Positions 22,139 to 33,874 are shown, numbered from the stretch's first letter. The stretch is DNA of 64,000 nt from Echinarachnius parma (GCA_037951105.1 JBAMJV010004298.1:1-64000); one strand, 5' to 3'. Numbers and translations are program-made. The notes: generated by a model from the letters alone, not told the origin.

Positions 22139-23018
22139 CACCGTGTCCCAGAAAAAACGAAACCGGGTTTCATGGCAGAAATTTTATGTTATAATGAATA
22201 ATTTCCTTGATGATATATATATGTCTGAAAAGCTACGTGTCTCTTCTTTCATTTGATATACAACTTATGGCACATAATTCACGCATGACTGAATTAGAAC
22301 GATAGAAAGTGGTGTTACCAAAATTCAATTTGCGCGCAGAAATTGCAAGTTTGGGTGAGGTTTTGGGGAGAGTTTTAAGAGTAGTAAACGTACTTATTTT
22401 GAAAAAAGACAGACACCGCATGAAAATTCATAATTTTATCTTTTATATAACACCTCATGATTAAAAAATAAATTATATATTCCAGAGAACGAATACAATG
22501 AAAACATGATTGATTCCAGCCCAAATGAGTAACTTTCCTGATCTAGCCTGTATCCTGATCCCCATGTTTGTGTAAATTCACTCATGCATCAAATTCCATT
22601 GTCAGCTGCTAGTCAGGAAAGCTGAGCGACTTCTTACTCAACTTTCACTCATTCGGGCAGAAATCAGGCATGTTTTCATTGTACTCGTTCTCTGGCATAA
22701 ATCATTTATTTTTTTAGCATGAGGTGTCATGTAAAAGATAAAAATATGAACTTTTATGTGGTGTTTGTCCTTTTTAAAAATAAGTACGTTTACAACTCTT
22801 AAAACTCACCCAAACTTCAAATTTATGCGTGCTAATTGAATATTGGTAACACCACTTTCCATTGTTCTAATTCAGTCATGCTTGAAGTATGTGCCATAAG
22901 TTGCACATCAAATGAAAGAAGAGACACAGAGCTTTCCAGGCATATATCAATTAAATTATTCATTATGACAGAAAATTTCTGCCATGAAACCCGGTTTCGT
23001 TTTTTCTGGGACACGGTG
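22139..23018. mobile_element. Fold-back Tc1/mariner-type MITE, 880 bp
   Basis: CACCGTGTCCCAGAAAAAAC at 22139 and its inverted partner ending GGGACACGGTG at 23018 are flanked by TA on both sides (22137-22138, 23019-23020). The arms remain complementary for about 350 bp or more (TGGCAGAAATTT, GTCTCTTCTTTCATTTGATA, AGTACGTTTAC etc.), leaving a short centre. A TA target duplication is the Tc1/mariner signature. Short frames in the arms are mirror images of each other and non-coding. Confidence 0.88.
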
Positions 23019-23242
23019 TACATTAGCTCTCCCATATTGCATTACACGATTCACAACGCTAATTGGTGACAAGACTGTGTACTGGGAATATCCTAATGTC
23101 ATATGCTTAAACCACCAGGACTTCCGGAAGTCTGCTTGCTCACAACAAACTGTTTCCGGGTCAATTCTGGGTGTTGGTTACACCACTGATCTATAATATC
23201 ACTGGATGAGATTTTACTGCACGTTGATTAGGTAATAATGAT

Positions 23243-23466
23243 AATAATAATGTCCAAATATATAGCGCAATCATGTCTGTCATGATGTGACACTGCTGGC
23301 GCTATTTATTACCCATGGTCATCAGTGTCTGTCATGATGTGACACTGCTGGCGCTATTTATTACCCATGGTCATCAGATATATCTGATGACCATGGGTAA
23401 TAAATAGCGCCAGCAGTGTCACATCATGACAGACATGATTGCGCTATATATTTGGACATTATTATT
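23243..23466. repeat. Palindrome with duplicated left arm (52 bp unit)
   Basis: A 52-bp unit (TGTCTGTCATGATGTGACAC ... GGTCATCAG) occurs at 23274-23325 and exactly again at 23326-23377. After ATATAT it occurs exactly inverted at 23384-23435. The outer 31-bp flank 23243-23273 (AATAATGTCCAAATATATAG) is also exactly inverted at 23436-23466. Outer arms and unit 2 could form an uninterrupted duplex with unit 1 looped out. Confidence 0.97.
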
Positions 23467-23524
23467 GTGTAGGTTTGAACTGTATACAGTGTAGGTTTGA
23501 ACTGTATACAGTTCAAACCTACAC
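23467..23524. repeat. Second palindrome of the same design (22-bp unit)
   Basis: GTGTAGGTTTGAACTGTATA + CA at 23467-23488 is repeated exactly at 23489-23510. It is followed by the inverted GTTCAAACCTACAC at 23511-23524, centred on TGTATACA. It touches the first palindrome directly. Confidence 0.97.
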
Positions 23525-23637
23525 AAATAAATATTATTACTTATCACCGACGTTTATACAAGGCCGCCATTTCAGAATCTTTACATCTCTAAATTATCCT
23601 GATTTGGGCCCAACACACGTATGTAAATCCCCCCCAA

Positions 23638-23690
23638 ATTCCCCCCCCCCCCCCCCCCCAAAAAAAAAAATAAAAAAAATAATAATAATT
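23638..23690. repeat. Poly-C / poly-A tract
   Basis: About 19 C, then about 10 A and AATAAAAAA. Low complexity. Confidence 0.9.
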
Positions 23691-23734
23691 GATATTTCAT
23701 ATCGGCCTTTATAAGGGTTGAGGAAGAGGAGGAG

Positions 23735-23830
23735 AATGGTGATGATGTAGATGGTGATGATGATGAAAATGATATTGATGTTGATACCGATGATGATAGT
23801 CGAATAGTAATGATACTGTATAAATGATGA
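23735..23830. repeat. GATGAT-rich minisatellite
   Basis: Imperfect GATGAT/GATGTT trinucleotide runs. The hydrophobic minus-strand frame over it is a repeat artefact. Confidence 0.8.
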
Positions 23831-24384
23831 TGACACGTCTACGTTCGCGTGTTGCGTTTTTTTAAAGACTTGGTGTCCAGTCATTCAGTTGAGTGTCATC
23901 GATACAAACATTTTTACCACTTGAATACTATTTGTTATTTTGTTGTCACAAAATGGGGAACAGTGACTTCAGTCACTTTAGAATGACAGCTATCCTGGTC
24001 ATAGAGATCAGTGGTCAAATATACACGCATTTCCTATGTCACCGTGGGCGGTGCAGATAATGTCAATATTCACGTCCGCTTTCTGACACTTTGTAAATTA
24101 ATGTCGTGTCTTTCTTCGAACACGGCGATTATTTTATAAATAATATGGTAACTATAAAATAGGCCTACTTCATGTTCGTAATTTAACTCGGACATCTGTG
24201 TAATCGAGCCGAACGAGGGAATTAAGAAATGTATCCGAAAGATTTTATGAAACTACAAAACACACACACACACACACACACGCACACACACATACACATC
24301 ACATATTTTAAGTGACATTAGTCTAATCAGAATGATTATTGTACAACCGTTGATATGGATCTGCGCCCTCTTTATCAGAAAACT

Positions 24385-24806
24385 AAATGGTCTAGTAACT
24401 TGATTGGCATGTACACACACTGATGAATAGCCTAGTTGGTTTAATGTGTAGTTGTGTGATCCGATATGTCTTCTGAAGGCTGTGAGTATTGTGTGAATAG
24501 TTTACGTTAATTAGGATGTATATAATATTGTATGGCCCAGTAATGAGCGAAAATGCAAGGGTGATATTTGCTATTAACAGAATCGATCATTGCTCTGACT
24601 GTTAACACAATCATGACAATCCAGTTGGTAGTTGAAAATCTGAACACTTCAATCGTAAATATCTCTCTAACAAAAGGGAAATTTCAAAATGCCCCATGTT
24701 TTTATTGGAAATATGAATACAACAAAGTACTCGATAACAACTGAATGTCTGTAATAGTAAGCTTTGTGGATTTAGACAATATTACTAGATCATATCCCTT
24801 AACAAA
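24385..24806 (-). mobile_element. MITE-1 copy, inverted, in SD-B copy 1
   Basis: AAATGGTCTAGTAACTTG at the left and ATATTACTAGATCATATCCC at the right. Shared with 40068-40484 at the same place, so the insertion predates SD-B. Confidence 0.8.
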
Positions 24807-24920
24807 AACACCCTTGCTACGACTGAGCGTGCAGTTTACTCCCAGTATAAAAGTATATTTCTTACAGGTTGCACACTACTAAATATTATCCCCATAGGCT
24901 TACACACTAAAATCAATAAT

Positions 24921-25333
24921 TTCAATCTAACATAAAATTAATATCATTGCATGGAGTTTTCCAATTTGTTGATAATTTGTTTATATATATCATGGTTGAT
25001 CAGGTGTTTCACAAAGCAATATTTTGTCATCATGACAAATTTGTCATAATGACACATTTTTATGGTAGCATTACGGGGACCTTTTGCCCAAAATTTGGCA
25101 AAATTTTTGCCAAAGTTTAACCAAATTATACGAATTTGGCTAAAATTTGGCAAAGTTTTGGCAAAATGTCCTTATAATGCCATCATTACAATCTGTCATT
25201 ATGACAAATTTGTCATGATGACAAAATATTGCTTTGTGAAACACCCTGATTTCAATCTAACATACAATTAATATCATTGCACGGAGTTTTTCAATTTTGT
25301 GATATATCTTTATATATCAAGGTAGATCAGAAT
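24921..25333. repeat. 85-bp direct duplication flanking a MITE
   Basis: TTTCAATCTAACATAAAATT...GTTGATCAG (24921-25003) is repeated as TTTCAATCTAACATACAATT...GTAGATCAG (25251-25333). The MITE at 24999-25250 lies exactly between the copies. Confidence 0.85.
24999..25250. mobile_element. MITE-9 with 56-bp inverted ends
   Basis: ATCAGGTGTTTCACAAAGCA...TTTGTCATAATGACA is mirrored by TGTCATTATGACAAATTTG...CACCCTGAT, about 250 bp in all. The interior repeats TTTGGCAAAATTT on both strands. No coding potential. Confidence 0.88.
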
Positions 25334-25923
25334 TTCGTTTTAAATGATTGCAGCATACCATTACTTAAATGAGCCTTGAACGAAGAATAGATCTTTTGCT
25401 ATTGCCTTGGCAAATCAGAAAGAGTTACTATTTGCCCAATTTGTCCAGACTTTGGGCTTATTATGGAAGTTAACATTACCTAAATGCCAAATTCAGCATA
25501 AAACTACAGATTATTAGGACATAAACTTTTACTGTTTATGATTTTTTTCTCATAAAAAATTACGTCAAAAAAGGCGAGGCGGATGAATTAGGTTTGTGCG
25601 ACCTACACGAATACAACAAATTGTCAAAAACAATTCAAACCGAAAAAGGAACATTTGTGACAAATCAAGTAAATATTTAAAGTGTGCCTATCAATCATTC
25701 CTTCTGGTGCCCTCACTTTACCTGTAATACATTTCGCATTATTTGATCCTGTTTATCAATGTCTGGATACGCCATTGTATTATGATATTATTATAAAAAA
25801 GAATATTTTCGAACAGCAAACAAAATTCAAGGCAGCAGAAAAAGGATAAAAAAAAAAAAAAAGGTTTGAATCCAATGCATGTATCACACTCGGGTACCGG
25901 GTGACTCTTTGGTATTCACTTCT
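25334..25923. other. Non-coding part of SD-B copy 1
   Basis: AT-rich. Only the stretch from 25795 is matched in copy 2. A poly-A tract is near 25848-25863. No gene. Confidence 0.55.
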
Positions 25924-26125
25924 CAGGGGCGGATCTAGCTTTTTGCTAAGGGGGGGGGGGGAGTTGACCCAATGACGATCTAGCTTTTTGCTAAGGGGAG
26001 GTTTGACCCAATGACGATGCGGATTTTTTTCACTTTTTTCACTGGTACATTTTCACTTGGCAGCCCAAGGGGGGGGGGGGGGTTTAACCCCCTAACCAAC
26101 CCCCCTCCCCCTAGATCCGCCACTG
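25924..26125. mobile_element. MITE with CAGGGGCGGATCTAG ends
   Basis: CAGGGGCGGATCTAG at the left and CTAGATCCGCCACTG at the right are near-perfect inverted ends, and G runs lie inside. A 43-bp internal piece (GATCTAGCTTTTTGCTAAGG) is tandemly duplicated. Absent from the matching place in SD-B copy 2, so it inserted after duplication. Confidence 0.85.
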
Positions 26126-26449
26126 CTTTTATCGGTATTTGCGTGTAGCAATTTGATTTAAATAATACAATCATGCAGTACAGTGTGGACTTTGTATCCC
26201 GGAGGATGTCAATACTACTATATTATGTGTATAGTATAAGGCGGGAATCACAATGCATTAATGCGTATTATGGATACGCAAACAGAACATGTATAATATT
26301 CGTTTCGTATTATGACAAATTTACATACACAAAGCAATGGGCAATGGCCACCTTCGGTATGCACTTCACTGTGAAAATAAATACAGAGTTATTTCCTCCT
26401 TCCACTCGTTGTCTGATGCCCGGGACTGATGATTACCATGCTTGTTAAG

Positions 26450-26587
26450 ATTGTTGAGCTGTAATTAATGCAAGCCAGAAAAAATGCACATTTGAACCAA
26501 TCAGATTTTCACATGTTGCTCTTATGATCTGACTTGCAATAAATTGCAAATTTACAGTCGATTGCATCTCTTTCTGAAACGAGGATG
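26450..26587. mobile_element. MITE-3, degenerate copy
   Basis: The right end CAGTCGATTGCATCTCTTTC matches MITE-3 at 41968-42096 in the corresponding duplicate. The left end is decayed. Inner inverted pair GCAAGCCAG/CTGACTTGC. Confidence 0.6.
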
Positions 26588-27036
26588 TGAACAAACAACA
26601 CATTTGTACTGTTTTGGTATAGTAGAACTTGTTAGCGATGTATATGCAAATCTCACATGAATATAATATTATAAGTTAAGCATCTGATATAATGTCATAT
26701 GCAGTAGAATCATTTCATTGTTGTTGTGTATTAATTTCCGAAATTGGGGTACGTACCCCTCCCCAATGATTTGACAAAAACAAAACAAAAACATGAAATG
26801 TACAATCTGTGTCAAATACAATACGTAAGATGTGCCCCAATCACTCGGGTTCCCAACTCCACCTCCCCCAGGCCTCCTGATCAGTCCTACCTAGCTACAC
26901 CATAATTCTCCAGAATAGTTCTTGACATTAATACAAGGAAACTGAAACTAATACAAAGCAAGTACTTGTATTCACGTGTCAATGTAAATGGGTGTATACA
27001 CATAGCATATTATATTACAATTTTAAATATTTCCGA

Positions 27037-27208
27037 GGGCCCCGTAACAGAGAGAGAAACAATTGATAGTAAATTACAATTAATTGTAAGTCTGAACATT
27101 TTTGCCATGCGCATTTCCACCAATCAGATTTGCGCATATAGTCACATGATCTGACTTACAATTAATCGCACCTTTACAATCGATTCGAAATATTTCTGCA
27201 ACGAGGCC
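27037..27208. mobile_element. MITE-3 copy (GGGCCCCGT ends)
   Basis: GGGCCCCGTAACAGAGAGAG and its partner ATATTTCTGCAACGAGGCC are inverted ends. The inner pair ACAATTAATTGTAAGTC/GACTTACAATTAATCG extends the hairpin. About 172 bp, non-coding. Confidence 0.8.
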
Positions 27209-27299
27209 ACGGTGTGACACGCTTCTATTTTCAAAATTCCCCTTACCACTGATATTTACCCACTAAATGCCCCTAAGCAAAGGGCAATAAGGAACGTCC

Positions 27300-28560
27300 C
27301 GCCAGTGCCCTCACTGGAAAAGTCCTAGCTACGTCACTGGTCATGGGTCAAACGTCGTGCAAGAATGCAACGAACGTAGATTATGCATGCAGTGCATATA
27401 ACTAATAATACAATTGTAGTTCAAATGATACAGCCACATTATAAGCCCAAAATATGTTGTATATTTTCATGTGGAGAGTTTGTCGTCATTAATGAATTCG
27501 TGTAAATGCAGTAAAGACGTACGCTTGGAGACAAATGTTTTGGGGGAATGTTGAACTGTTTTGTTTTTCTTAAATCGCGCACAAGAACTAAAACGAAAAG
27601 CTACCAGAGAGAGAGAGTCTAGTTCATTATCAACTTATACAGACGGAAATGGTAACATTATATGGATATGGATTCATTGTAGAGATCTGGATTGCGGAAG
27701 TATAAAAACATATTAATCATGGCTATCGGTGTTCCATGATTTAATGAACATTGAAGCAATGTGGATCGCGGATAAAATAACAATTTGGTTCAACATGATT
27801 ATACCGACAAAAGCTGTCTATTTCATTTAATTGGACATGTTGGAGGTGTGGAAGCGCCGAAGATTGGCTAATAGTGCGATCTAAGACTTGTGAGAGGGAA
27901 TAAATGAGAATCAGCAGCTCAGGTAAGCACCATGTATCATGATATCACGATAGGATGTTTTGTTTTAATTGGGCCTTGAGCAGTTTGCCAGTTGCCATTT
28001 ATCTTTATCAAATCATCAGCAATAAGACCAGGCGGTAGGTTCTGACATTGTGACTTTTTAAATTTTATTTTACCGAGTTCCACAATCCCTAGCAAAAGTG
28101 ACTCGGAATAATATTCAGTAAGTAAGACTCGATATTATTTAATTTATGGACAAGCCTGCAAGTATTCTCAAATCGACCATCCTTGACATTCTAATTCGGT
28201 TAGAGTAACCTAAAAACTATTATGTTGTTAATTACTCCTAATGAAAACAATTGGGACAGCTCACAGCCTTCCCGATTGCTGCGATACGGTCTTGAACAAT
28301 CAGAACTCATCAGGAGAGATTTGTTTTCGTTTATTTCTTGGTGTGTTGTTGTTGTTGATGTTGCTGTTGTTGCTGTTGTTGTAGTCGTTGTTGTTGCTGT
28401 TGATATTTTCGTTGTTGGGGGAAGTGCCCAATTCGCAGTTTGTGTTGCCATCGTCGGAGTATCCCTGTTCCGTCATGTTCCCATTATAACGTTCTGTTCG
28501 TATCCTGGGTTTTCTACATTTTACAATCCTGATAAGTGTCCAGAGGTGTTCTCAAATTAG
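27300..28560 (+). repeat. Orphan copy of the NLR upstream region
   Basis: The part of SD-B copy 1 matching 46230-47580, which lies immediately 5' of the Death exon. It contains a GTT/GTTGCT-rich microsatellite at 28345-28410. The frame at 28222-28560 is a product of that repeat. No Death or NACHT exon follows. Confidence 0.6.
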
Positions 28561-29025
28561 ACCGGGGGCCCAGAGCGTTTATCTAGTTGAAGAGAGGCAA
28601 AAGGTTTGATGGTCTCATCATATTAGTATGTGGCCAAGGGTCAATGAAATTAATTGCTGCCGGGTCACATCCTGTACCGTAAGCCTAGGGGGCCCAAAAA
28701 GGGGGGCCAAAAATGCATTTATCTAGTTGAACACCGTCAAGGACAAAAGTTGGTGGATATCGTTCCTTAGGGGGTACCTATTATGAAAACAGCAATGCCA
28801 GTAATTTTATCCTGTACCGGGGCCCTGGACAGTAGCCCCAAAGTGCCCTCCCCCCCCCCCCCCCCCCCACGTGGTGTTATATAAACCCCTCAAAAAAGTT
28901 CGAAAACTCAACTTTGATCGATTATATCACTCTTATTGTCAAATTGTTTTTTTTTTCTTTTAGTGTCATTGCAATGCATGATGATTTCCTTTTAAAATGG
29001 TACATTATTTGTCATTTATTTCAAA
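28561..29025. repeat. Diverged repeat with GGCCC blocks and C run
   Basis: TTTATCTAGTTGAA occurs twice (28578, 28717), and TTTTATCCTGTAC...GACAGTAGCCC at 28795-28835 recurs at 30507-30540. The two related ends bracket 28880-30390. A C run is at about 28850-28868. Confidence 0.55.
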
Positions 29026-29029
29026 TCAG

Positions 29030-29128
29030 GGAATACGCAGTGCGTTTCAGAATGGAGGACGGTCAGAAGTCATATGTCGCAAAATGGGCCGAAAGTATTC
29101 AATTGGGAAATTTTACTCTTGTGTCGTA
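29030..29128 (+). pseudogene. Possible fibrinogen-like domain exon relic
   Basis: After an acceptor-like TTTATTTCAAATCAG the + frame reads EYAVRFRMEDGQKSYVAKWA then ESIQLGNFTL. The order aromatic-x-h-R-h-x-h-E-D-G-x-x-x-Y-A/V-x-Y/W-x-x-F/I-x-L-G is that of the fibrinogen-related domain around its YALRVDLEDWDG-type segment. Similarity is short and by eye only. No continuation or partner exon was found. Confidence 0.25.
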
Positions 29129-29436
29129 TTTTTTAACGTTCAAGATTGTAGCATTTTAAAGCCCATGTGTCTATCTTTTCAATTCAATTATGTCCGTAAC
29201 CATTTTATTAACCGGTTAAGTATGGTACAGCTGAATATGGGGAGGGCCGAACTTGGTGAAATGTTGCAAAATGCATTTCATTTTGTGAAATTGAAGGCGT
29301 TGCACGGAAAAACGACTATTGGAGGAGATGTTTTGGGGTTTTACATTGCATAATCATCAGTAAATTTAACATCATGTGAAAGCGTGTTTATTTTCCCTTA
29401 AAGTCATGTCTCACCTGTAATAATTATGCTATTGGG

Positions 29437-29508
29437 GTGTGTGCAGTAAAACCGGATATGGGGGTCTATAAATGCTATGCATTTAAGACCGTGGCTTCTT
29501 GTTTCAAG
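29437..29508 (+). pseudogene. Possible immunoglobulin-domain C-terminal relic
   Basis: VKPDMGVYKCYAFKTVAS in the + frame has the strand-F signature D-x-G-x-Y-x-C-x-A of immunoglobulin domains. It would complement in type the N-terminal half at 17431-17547. No splice context is convincing and the segment is AT-rich, so it may be chance. Confidence 0.25.
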
Positions 29509-29509
29509 A

Positions 29510-30385
29510 TTCTGGTAAGATATTGTTGTATTAATCATAACTCTATCATCATTCCGTGTTGCACTGCACTATCGGAAAGCTCGTTAATTTATCTTGAATA
29601 TGAATGTGAATGTGCAGTACAGGAAACTCACAAACTTGATGTATTGAAAATGCATCAAATTTCTCTAAACCTACGCAAACTGGCCAGAACTGGCATATTA
29701 GCGCCCTCTTTGACCATTTGACCGTGTAGGTATGCCCTTATTACCACATATCAAACGGTAGAACTTCGACCTTGCAACGTGTAATTTTGAGCCCCATACA
29801 TTTAGAGGTACTACACACACCTCAATCACATTACCACTATGAATGGGGCATTATTTTATTGACAAATTAACACGCTTCAACATGATGTTGAATCTCATAA
29901 TGATTATGTAAAGTAAAGTACTAACATATCCCTACAAAAAGTCGTTTTTGGATGCAACGCCTTCAATTTCACACAATCAAATGCATTTTGTTTACATTTT
30001 GCTGTCGATCTTCCCCAATATTCACCTTAATTGTACCTACCCGGCTTTCATAATCATTCCAAGTGAAGTGTCATCGGTCAACGATGATTTTGAACAGTAT
30101 AAAAATTGTCAAGATATTCATCGTCGAAAGAATTTGAACTTGAGAAAACCGTGATATGGGTGTCAGACCTTCCAACTGAAGTTTTTTGGCGCATTTTGTG
30201 ACAGTTCACTTCTGACATTCCCCCATTCTCAAATATACTGCGCATACCTCGTGCTCGTGATGCTTACGAATTTGGTGTCATTTTAAAGAGGCATACACAC
30301 TCTTTCAAGTGATACCAAATATAACCATTATGATTTCATAAGAAAATAGATATAATCGATCAAACTTGAGTTTCCGAACTTTTTT
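29510..30385. other. Unassigned non-coding stretch
   Basis: No supported gene; the frames at 29437-29721 and 29948-30154 lack any recognisable domain beyond the Ig-like signature noted separately. Confidence 0.45.
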
Positions 30386-30386
30386 G

Positions 30387-30450
30387 GATGAGTTTAGTTG
30401 AAAAGAGACATGGCTAATTTCTTTTAGTTGAAAAGAGACATGGCTATTTT
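30387..30450. repeat. Tandem duplication of about 32 bp
   Basis: TTTAGTTGAAAAGAGACATG occurs twice in succession. Confidence 0.85.
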
Positions 30451-30544
30451 TTTTTACAATAGAAGTATTTCACAACAGAGATAACCAAAACACCAATGAC
30501 AGCAGTTTTATCCTGTACGGGGTGCCAGACAGTAGCCCTGAAGG

Positions 30545-30815
30545 GTGAACGGAAAAGGACCGGCGGTCAGGTTATAGTCCAAGAATGCAATTCAGTGCGG
30601 CGCGTCCACCGCTATGTTTTCGTATCGCTCGTTCGCGTGCGCGGAGTAATGCGTGCGGGTTTCTTGCCAGCGCCGCCTGTTCGCTGTGTATTTCTCGCAG
30701 AATTTGGCTTTAGAAGCGACAAATTGCGCTGTAGTAGAGGTCAGAAGCTGTATCGGGGTATCAACCACGTTAGCCACCACTACGTTCAACTATGTCCACT
30801 ACCGCATGTATGACC
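30545..30815. other. GC-rich island, probable MITE rather than exon
   Basis: This 270-bp block has high CpG content next to the SD-A boundary. Its ends, AAAAGGACCGGCGGTCA and GACCGGCCCTTTATA, are loosely inverted, as in MITEs. Both strands have open frames (105 codons +, 65 codons -), without a recognisable domain. Confidence 0.4.
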
Positions 30816-31068
30816 GGCCCTTTATAATGAAATAACAAGTTAGTAAAATATGTTGAACCTAAACGGGTATAATTACAGTCACTGTTATGTGTTGAATAAA
30901 CTTATAATTATATAAATGAGTGCATGCGTTGATGGATATGATTGGAGACTTACATGCCTGTACACAAAAGTAGAAGTAAAATAAAGTGAAAAGTGAAATT
31001 AAGTTTCTAAGGATACTACTTTAGTATCATGTACTGTTATGTATTATTCTTCTGATTCAATGGATATC

Positions 31069-31227
31069 CAGTCAAACCTGTATATAGTGGCCACTTTAGA
31101 CAGGTGACCTCTATAGGCAGGTTCATTACATTGTTTTACTCTGCAGGGGATAATTTGTAGTGGCCACTATACTGCTATAGACAGGTTGGCTGCTATAGAC
31201 TGGTGGCCACTAAGACAGGTTTAACTG
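31069..31227. mobile_element. MITE-5, copy in SD-A copy 2
   Basis: CAGTCAAACCTGTATATAGT...GACAGGTTTAACTG. Orthologous within the duplication to 18353-18530. Confidence 0.8.
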
Positions 31228-31239
31228 TACATATATATT

Positions 31240-31573
31240 TGTATTGTTGTGAACTGATATGTCCACTGAGTAATGTATGAACATTTCACGTTAAATGGAT
31301 TAAAATGACTGAGTTATGAGCCAAAATGCAAAGTGATATTTAGTACCAACTCATTTCACTCATTTTGTACATGGTTATGACTATCCAGTGGATAGTTTAA
31401 CATTTGAACACCTCAATCGTACATATTTTTTTTAACGAAATAAAAGGAAAATTCGAAAAACTGATACCTTTTCCATGCTTCCATTCTTTATACCAATACA
31501 ACAAGGCATGAGAGAACAGCTAGAGTTCTAATACAGTTTTGATGAATCGGACAATGTTACTAGATCCCTGAAA
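31240..31573 (-). mobile_element. MITE-1, copy in SD-A copy 2
   Basis: Counterpart of 18535-18883, ending GTTACTAGATCCC. Confidence 0.75.
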
Positions 31574-33359
31574 TCCTGTTGAAATTCAATATGTCAGTCG
31601 GATGTTCTTCATATAGCGCCATCTCTGGATTTTCCTTAAAGGGATAGTTGAGTTTTGGTAAAGAGAGTACATAGTGGAGCAGATAGGCGTAACAATCGTG
31701 CAAATAGTCATACAAGCAAGCAAATTGGCATGTACATTACCTGTTGTCCACTTTTTCAGAAAAAAAATCTGGACACGCAAAATTCCAACATGGCGGCCAT
31801 TTTCCAAGATGGCCGCCAAAAAGCTACTTTTTGTCATAAAAAGAGAAATAATCAGTAGATTTTAGGGATCTTGGAGTCGATTCCAATGATATATGGTATG
31901 CCGAAACCACATGTGCTACATGTAGTAACTATCCAATGGTATATCTACTGTTAAAATCCAATATGGCGGCCATTTTCCAAGATGGCCGCCAAAAAGCTAC
32001 TTTTTGTCATCAAAATAGAAACAATCAGTAGATTTCAATGATCTTGGAGTCGATTCCAATTATATATGGTATCATTTCATGTTGTCCACTTTTTCAGAAA
32101 AAAATCTGGCCACGCAAAATTCCAACATGGTGTCCATTTTCCAAGATGACCGCCAAAAAGCTACTTTTTGTCATAAAAAGAGAAATAATCAGTAGATTTC
32201 AAGGATCTTGGAGTCGATTCCAATTATATATGGTATGCAGAAACCCCATGTGTAGTTATCTAGTGGCGTATCTACTGTTAAAATCCAATATGGCGGCCAT
32301 TTTCCAAGATGGCCGCCCAAAAGCTGTTTTTTGTCATAATAAGAGAAATAGCTAGTCGATTTCAATGATCTTGGAGTCGATTCAAATAAATGATGGTGTG
32401 CAGAAACTAAATGTGCTATATTTAGTCCCTATCCCGTGGTGTAGATACTGTTGCAATCCAATATGGCGGCCATTTTCCAAGATGGCGGCCAAAAACCTAG
32501 TCATTTAACTGTCATAAAAAGAGAACTAATAAGTCGAATGCAATGATCTAGGAGTTGATCCAAATAAATGATGGTACACAAAAACCGAATGTGCAACATT
32601 CAGTCCTCTACCAGTGATGTAGCTACTGTAAAATCCAACGTGGCGGCCATTTTCCAAGATTGCTGCCAAAAAAGCTATAATTTTGCATACAAATCGGTTG
32701 AGGTGGTACATTTTAATGCATTTTGGAGTGGATTAAAAATTTACATTAACACCAAGAAACAATTTCATGCTACACACTACTTTCTACATCGGTTCTAGGC
32801 TAGTTTTCAAATTACGGCAATGTCAGCGCCGATGGCATCTATTTTTCGTGTACGAGGCAGCTTCAGGAGGAAGATATAACTAAATGACTAACAACCATGA
32901 GCAAACATTGCAAGCTCCGATTAGTAGAATAATCTACAGGCGAACAACAGTGCATTGTGATTATTATGAGCAACCCAATCCAGTAAGAATCTGAAGGACT
33001 TCTTTTGCTAAAAATTGAACTAATCTAGGTGCGCGAATGTCGTTAACGGCTAGACTTCTTGAAGGTATGGAAGTGGCTGGAAATGAAGCGAGTGCAGTTA
33101 TTAAAGTGCATTCGATGGAATACAATTTGATAGAACCATAACCAGAAATATCGAGCGATTATTACAACGCACACATCCCGGAATCCTTCAGCTATGAATC
33201 AGCCGACCCTGTAGACCCTGCAGCACTCGGTGACTGTATAAAAGTCCAAATTACAATATTCATATGCCACGGATGAAGTCTTCGAAACATAAGACTGGTA
33301 CCATGTAATTTATTTGTTGATACATATTTCATTCAGAGCATGAAGTGTAAGAGGAAAAT

Positions 33360-33383
33360 TAGTGAGGGGGGGGGGGGGGGGGG
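33360..33383. repeat. Poly-G tract inside the 3.9-kb element
   Basis: About 18 G in a row after GTGA. Confidence 0.9.
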
Positions 33384-33874
33384 TCCGGGGAGGTGACTGG
33401 TAAAGAGAACTGACAGATCTGTTAAAAGCTTGTATGTATGACATGTGGTTGTCGTGATGGAGGTCAAAACTGCTCACTGCAGCATTTTAATTGTATGCTC
33501 ATTCTAGAATATTGTTTGAATTGATCCTTTACCTGTACTTAGGCAAAAACAAGTGTTAGTTGCAGTACCTGCAGGTGGGAAGTGCTCTAAATGATATATT
33601 ATGGAGACATAACTGAAATGCAGAGTCCTGATGTATATCAGTTCCGTGCTTGAAACAAGGGGCGGTTGACTTTCGTTCCAGAATAGTTCCTGGAGGTTAC
33701 AACGGAGTGAGATCTGTCAATCTCTTTGATGATAATTGTTTGGTTTACTGCTTGAATATTTGTGATATGTTGACAAAACAAACCTTTACTTTCAATCTAT
33801 ATTCTATCCTGGAAAATACTCAATAACCTTGGTATCTAACAATGGTATAGGAATTATTCAGATTTACAAAACAC

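Larger units (their letters stand above)
24240..28560 (+). repeat. Segmental duplication SD-B, copy 1
   Basis: Colinear in pieces with 39770-47580. Pairs are the CA run plus ATTAGTCTAATC (24260/39890), MITE-1 (24385/40068), ATATTTTCGAACAGCAAACA (25802/41520), TTCCGAAATT (26745/43155), the CACTGGTCA segment (27325/46290), CCGAGTTCCACAAT (28074/47128) and GAGTATCCCTGTTC (28456/47477). Copy 2 leads on to the NLR gene; copy 1 loses homology at about 28560. Divergence is greater than in SD-A. Confidence 0.75.

Noticed and set aside
30496-30813. Exon of a membrane protein (a YENIAV tyrosine motif on the minus strand)
   Set aside because: No acceptor with a pyrimidine tract, stops in the upstream frame, both strands open because of GC content, and ends look like a MITE.
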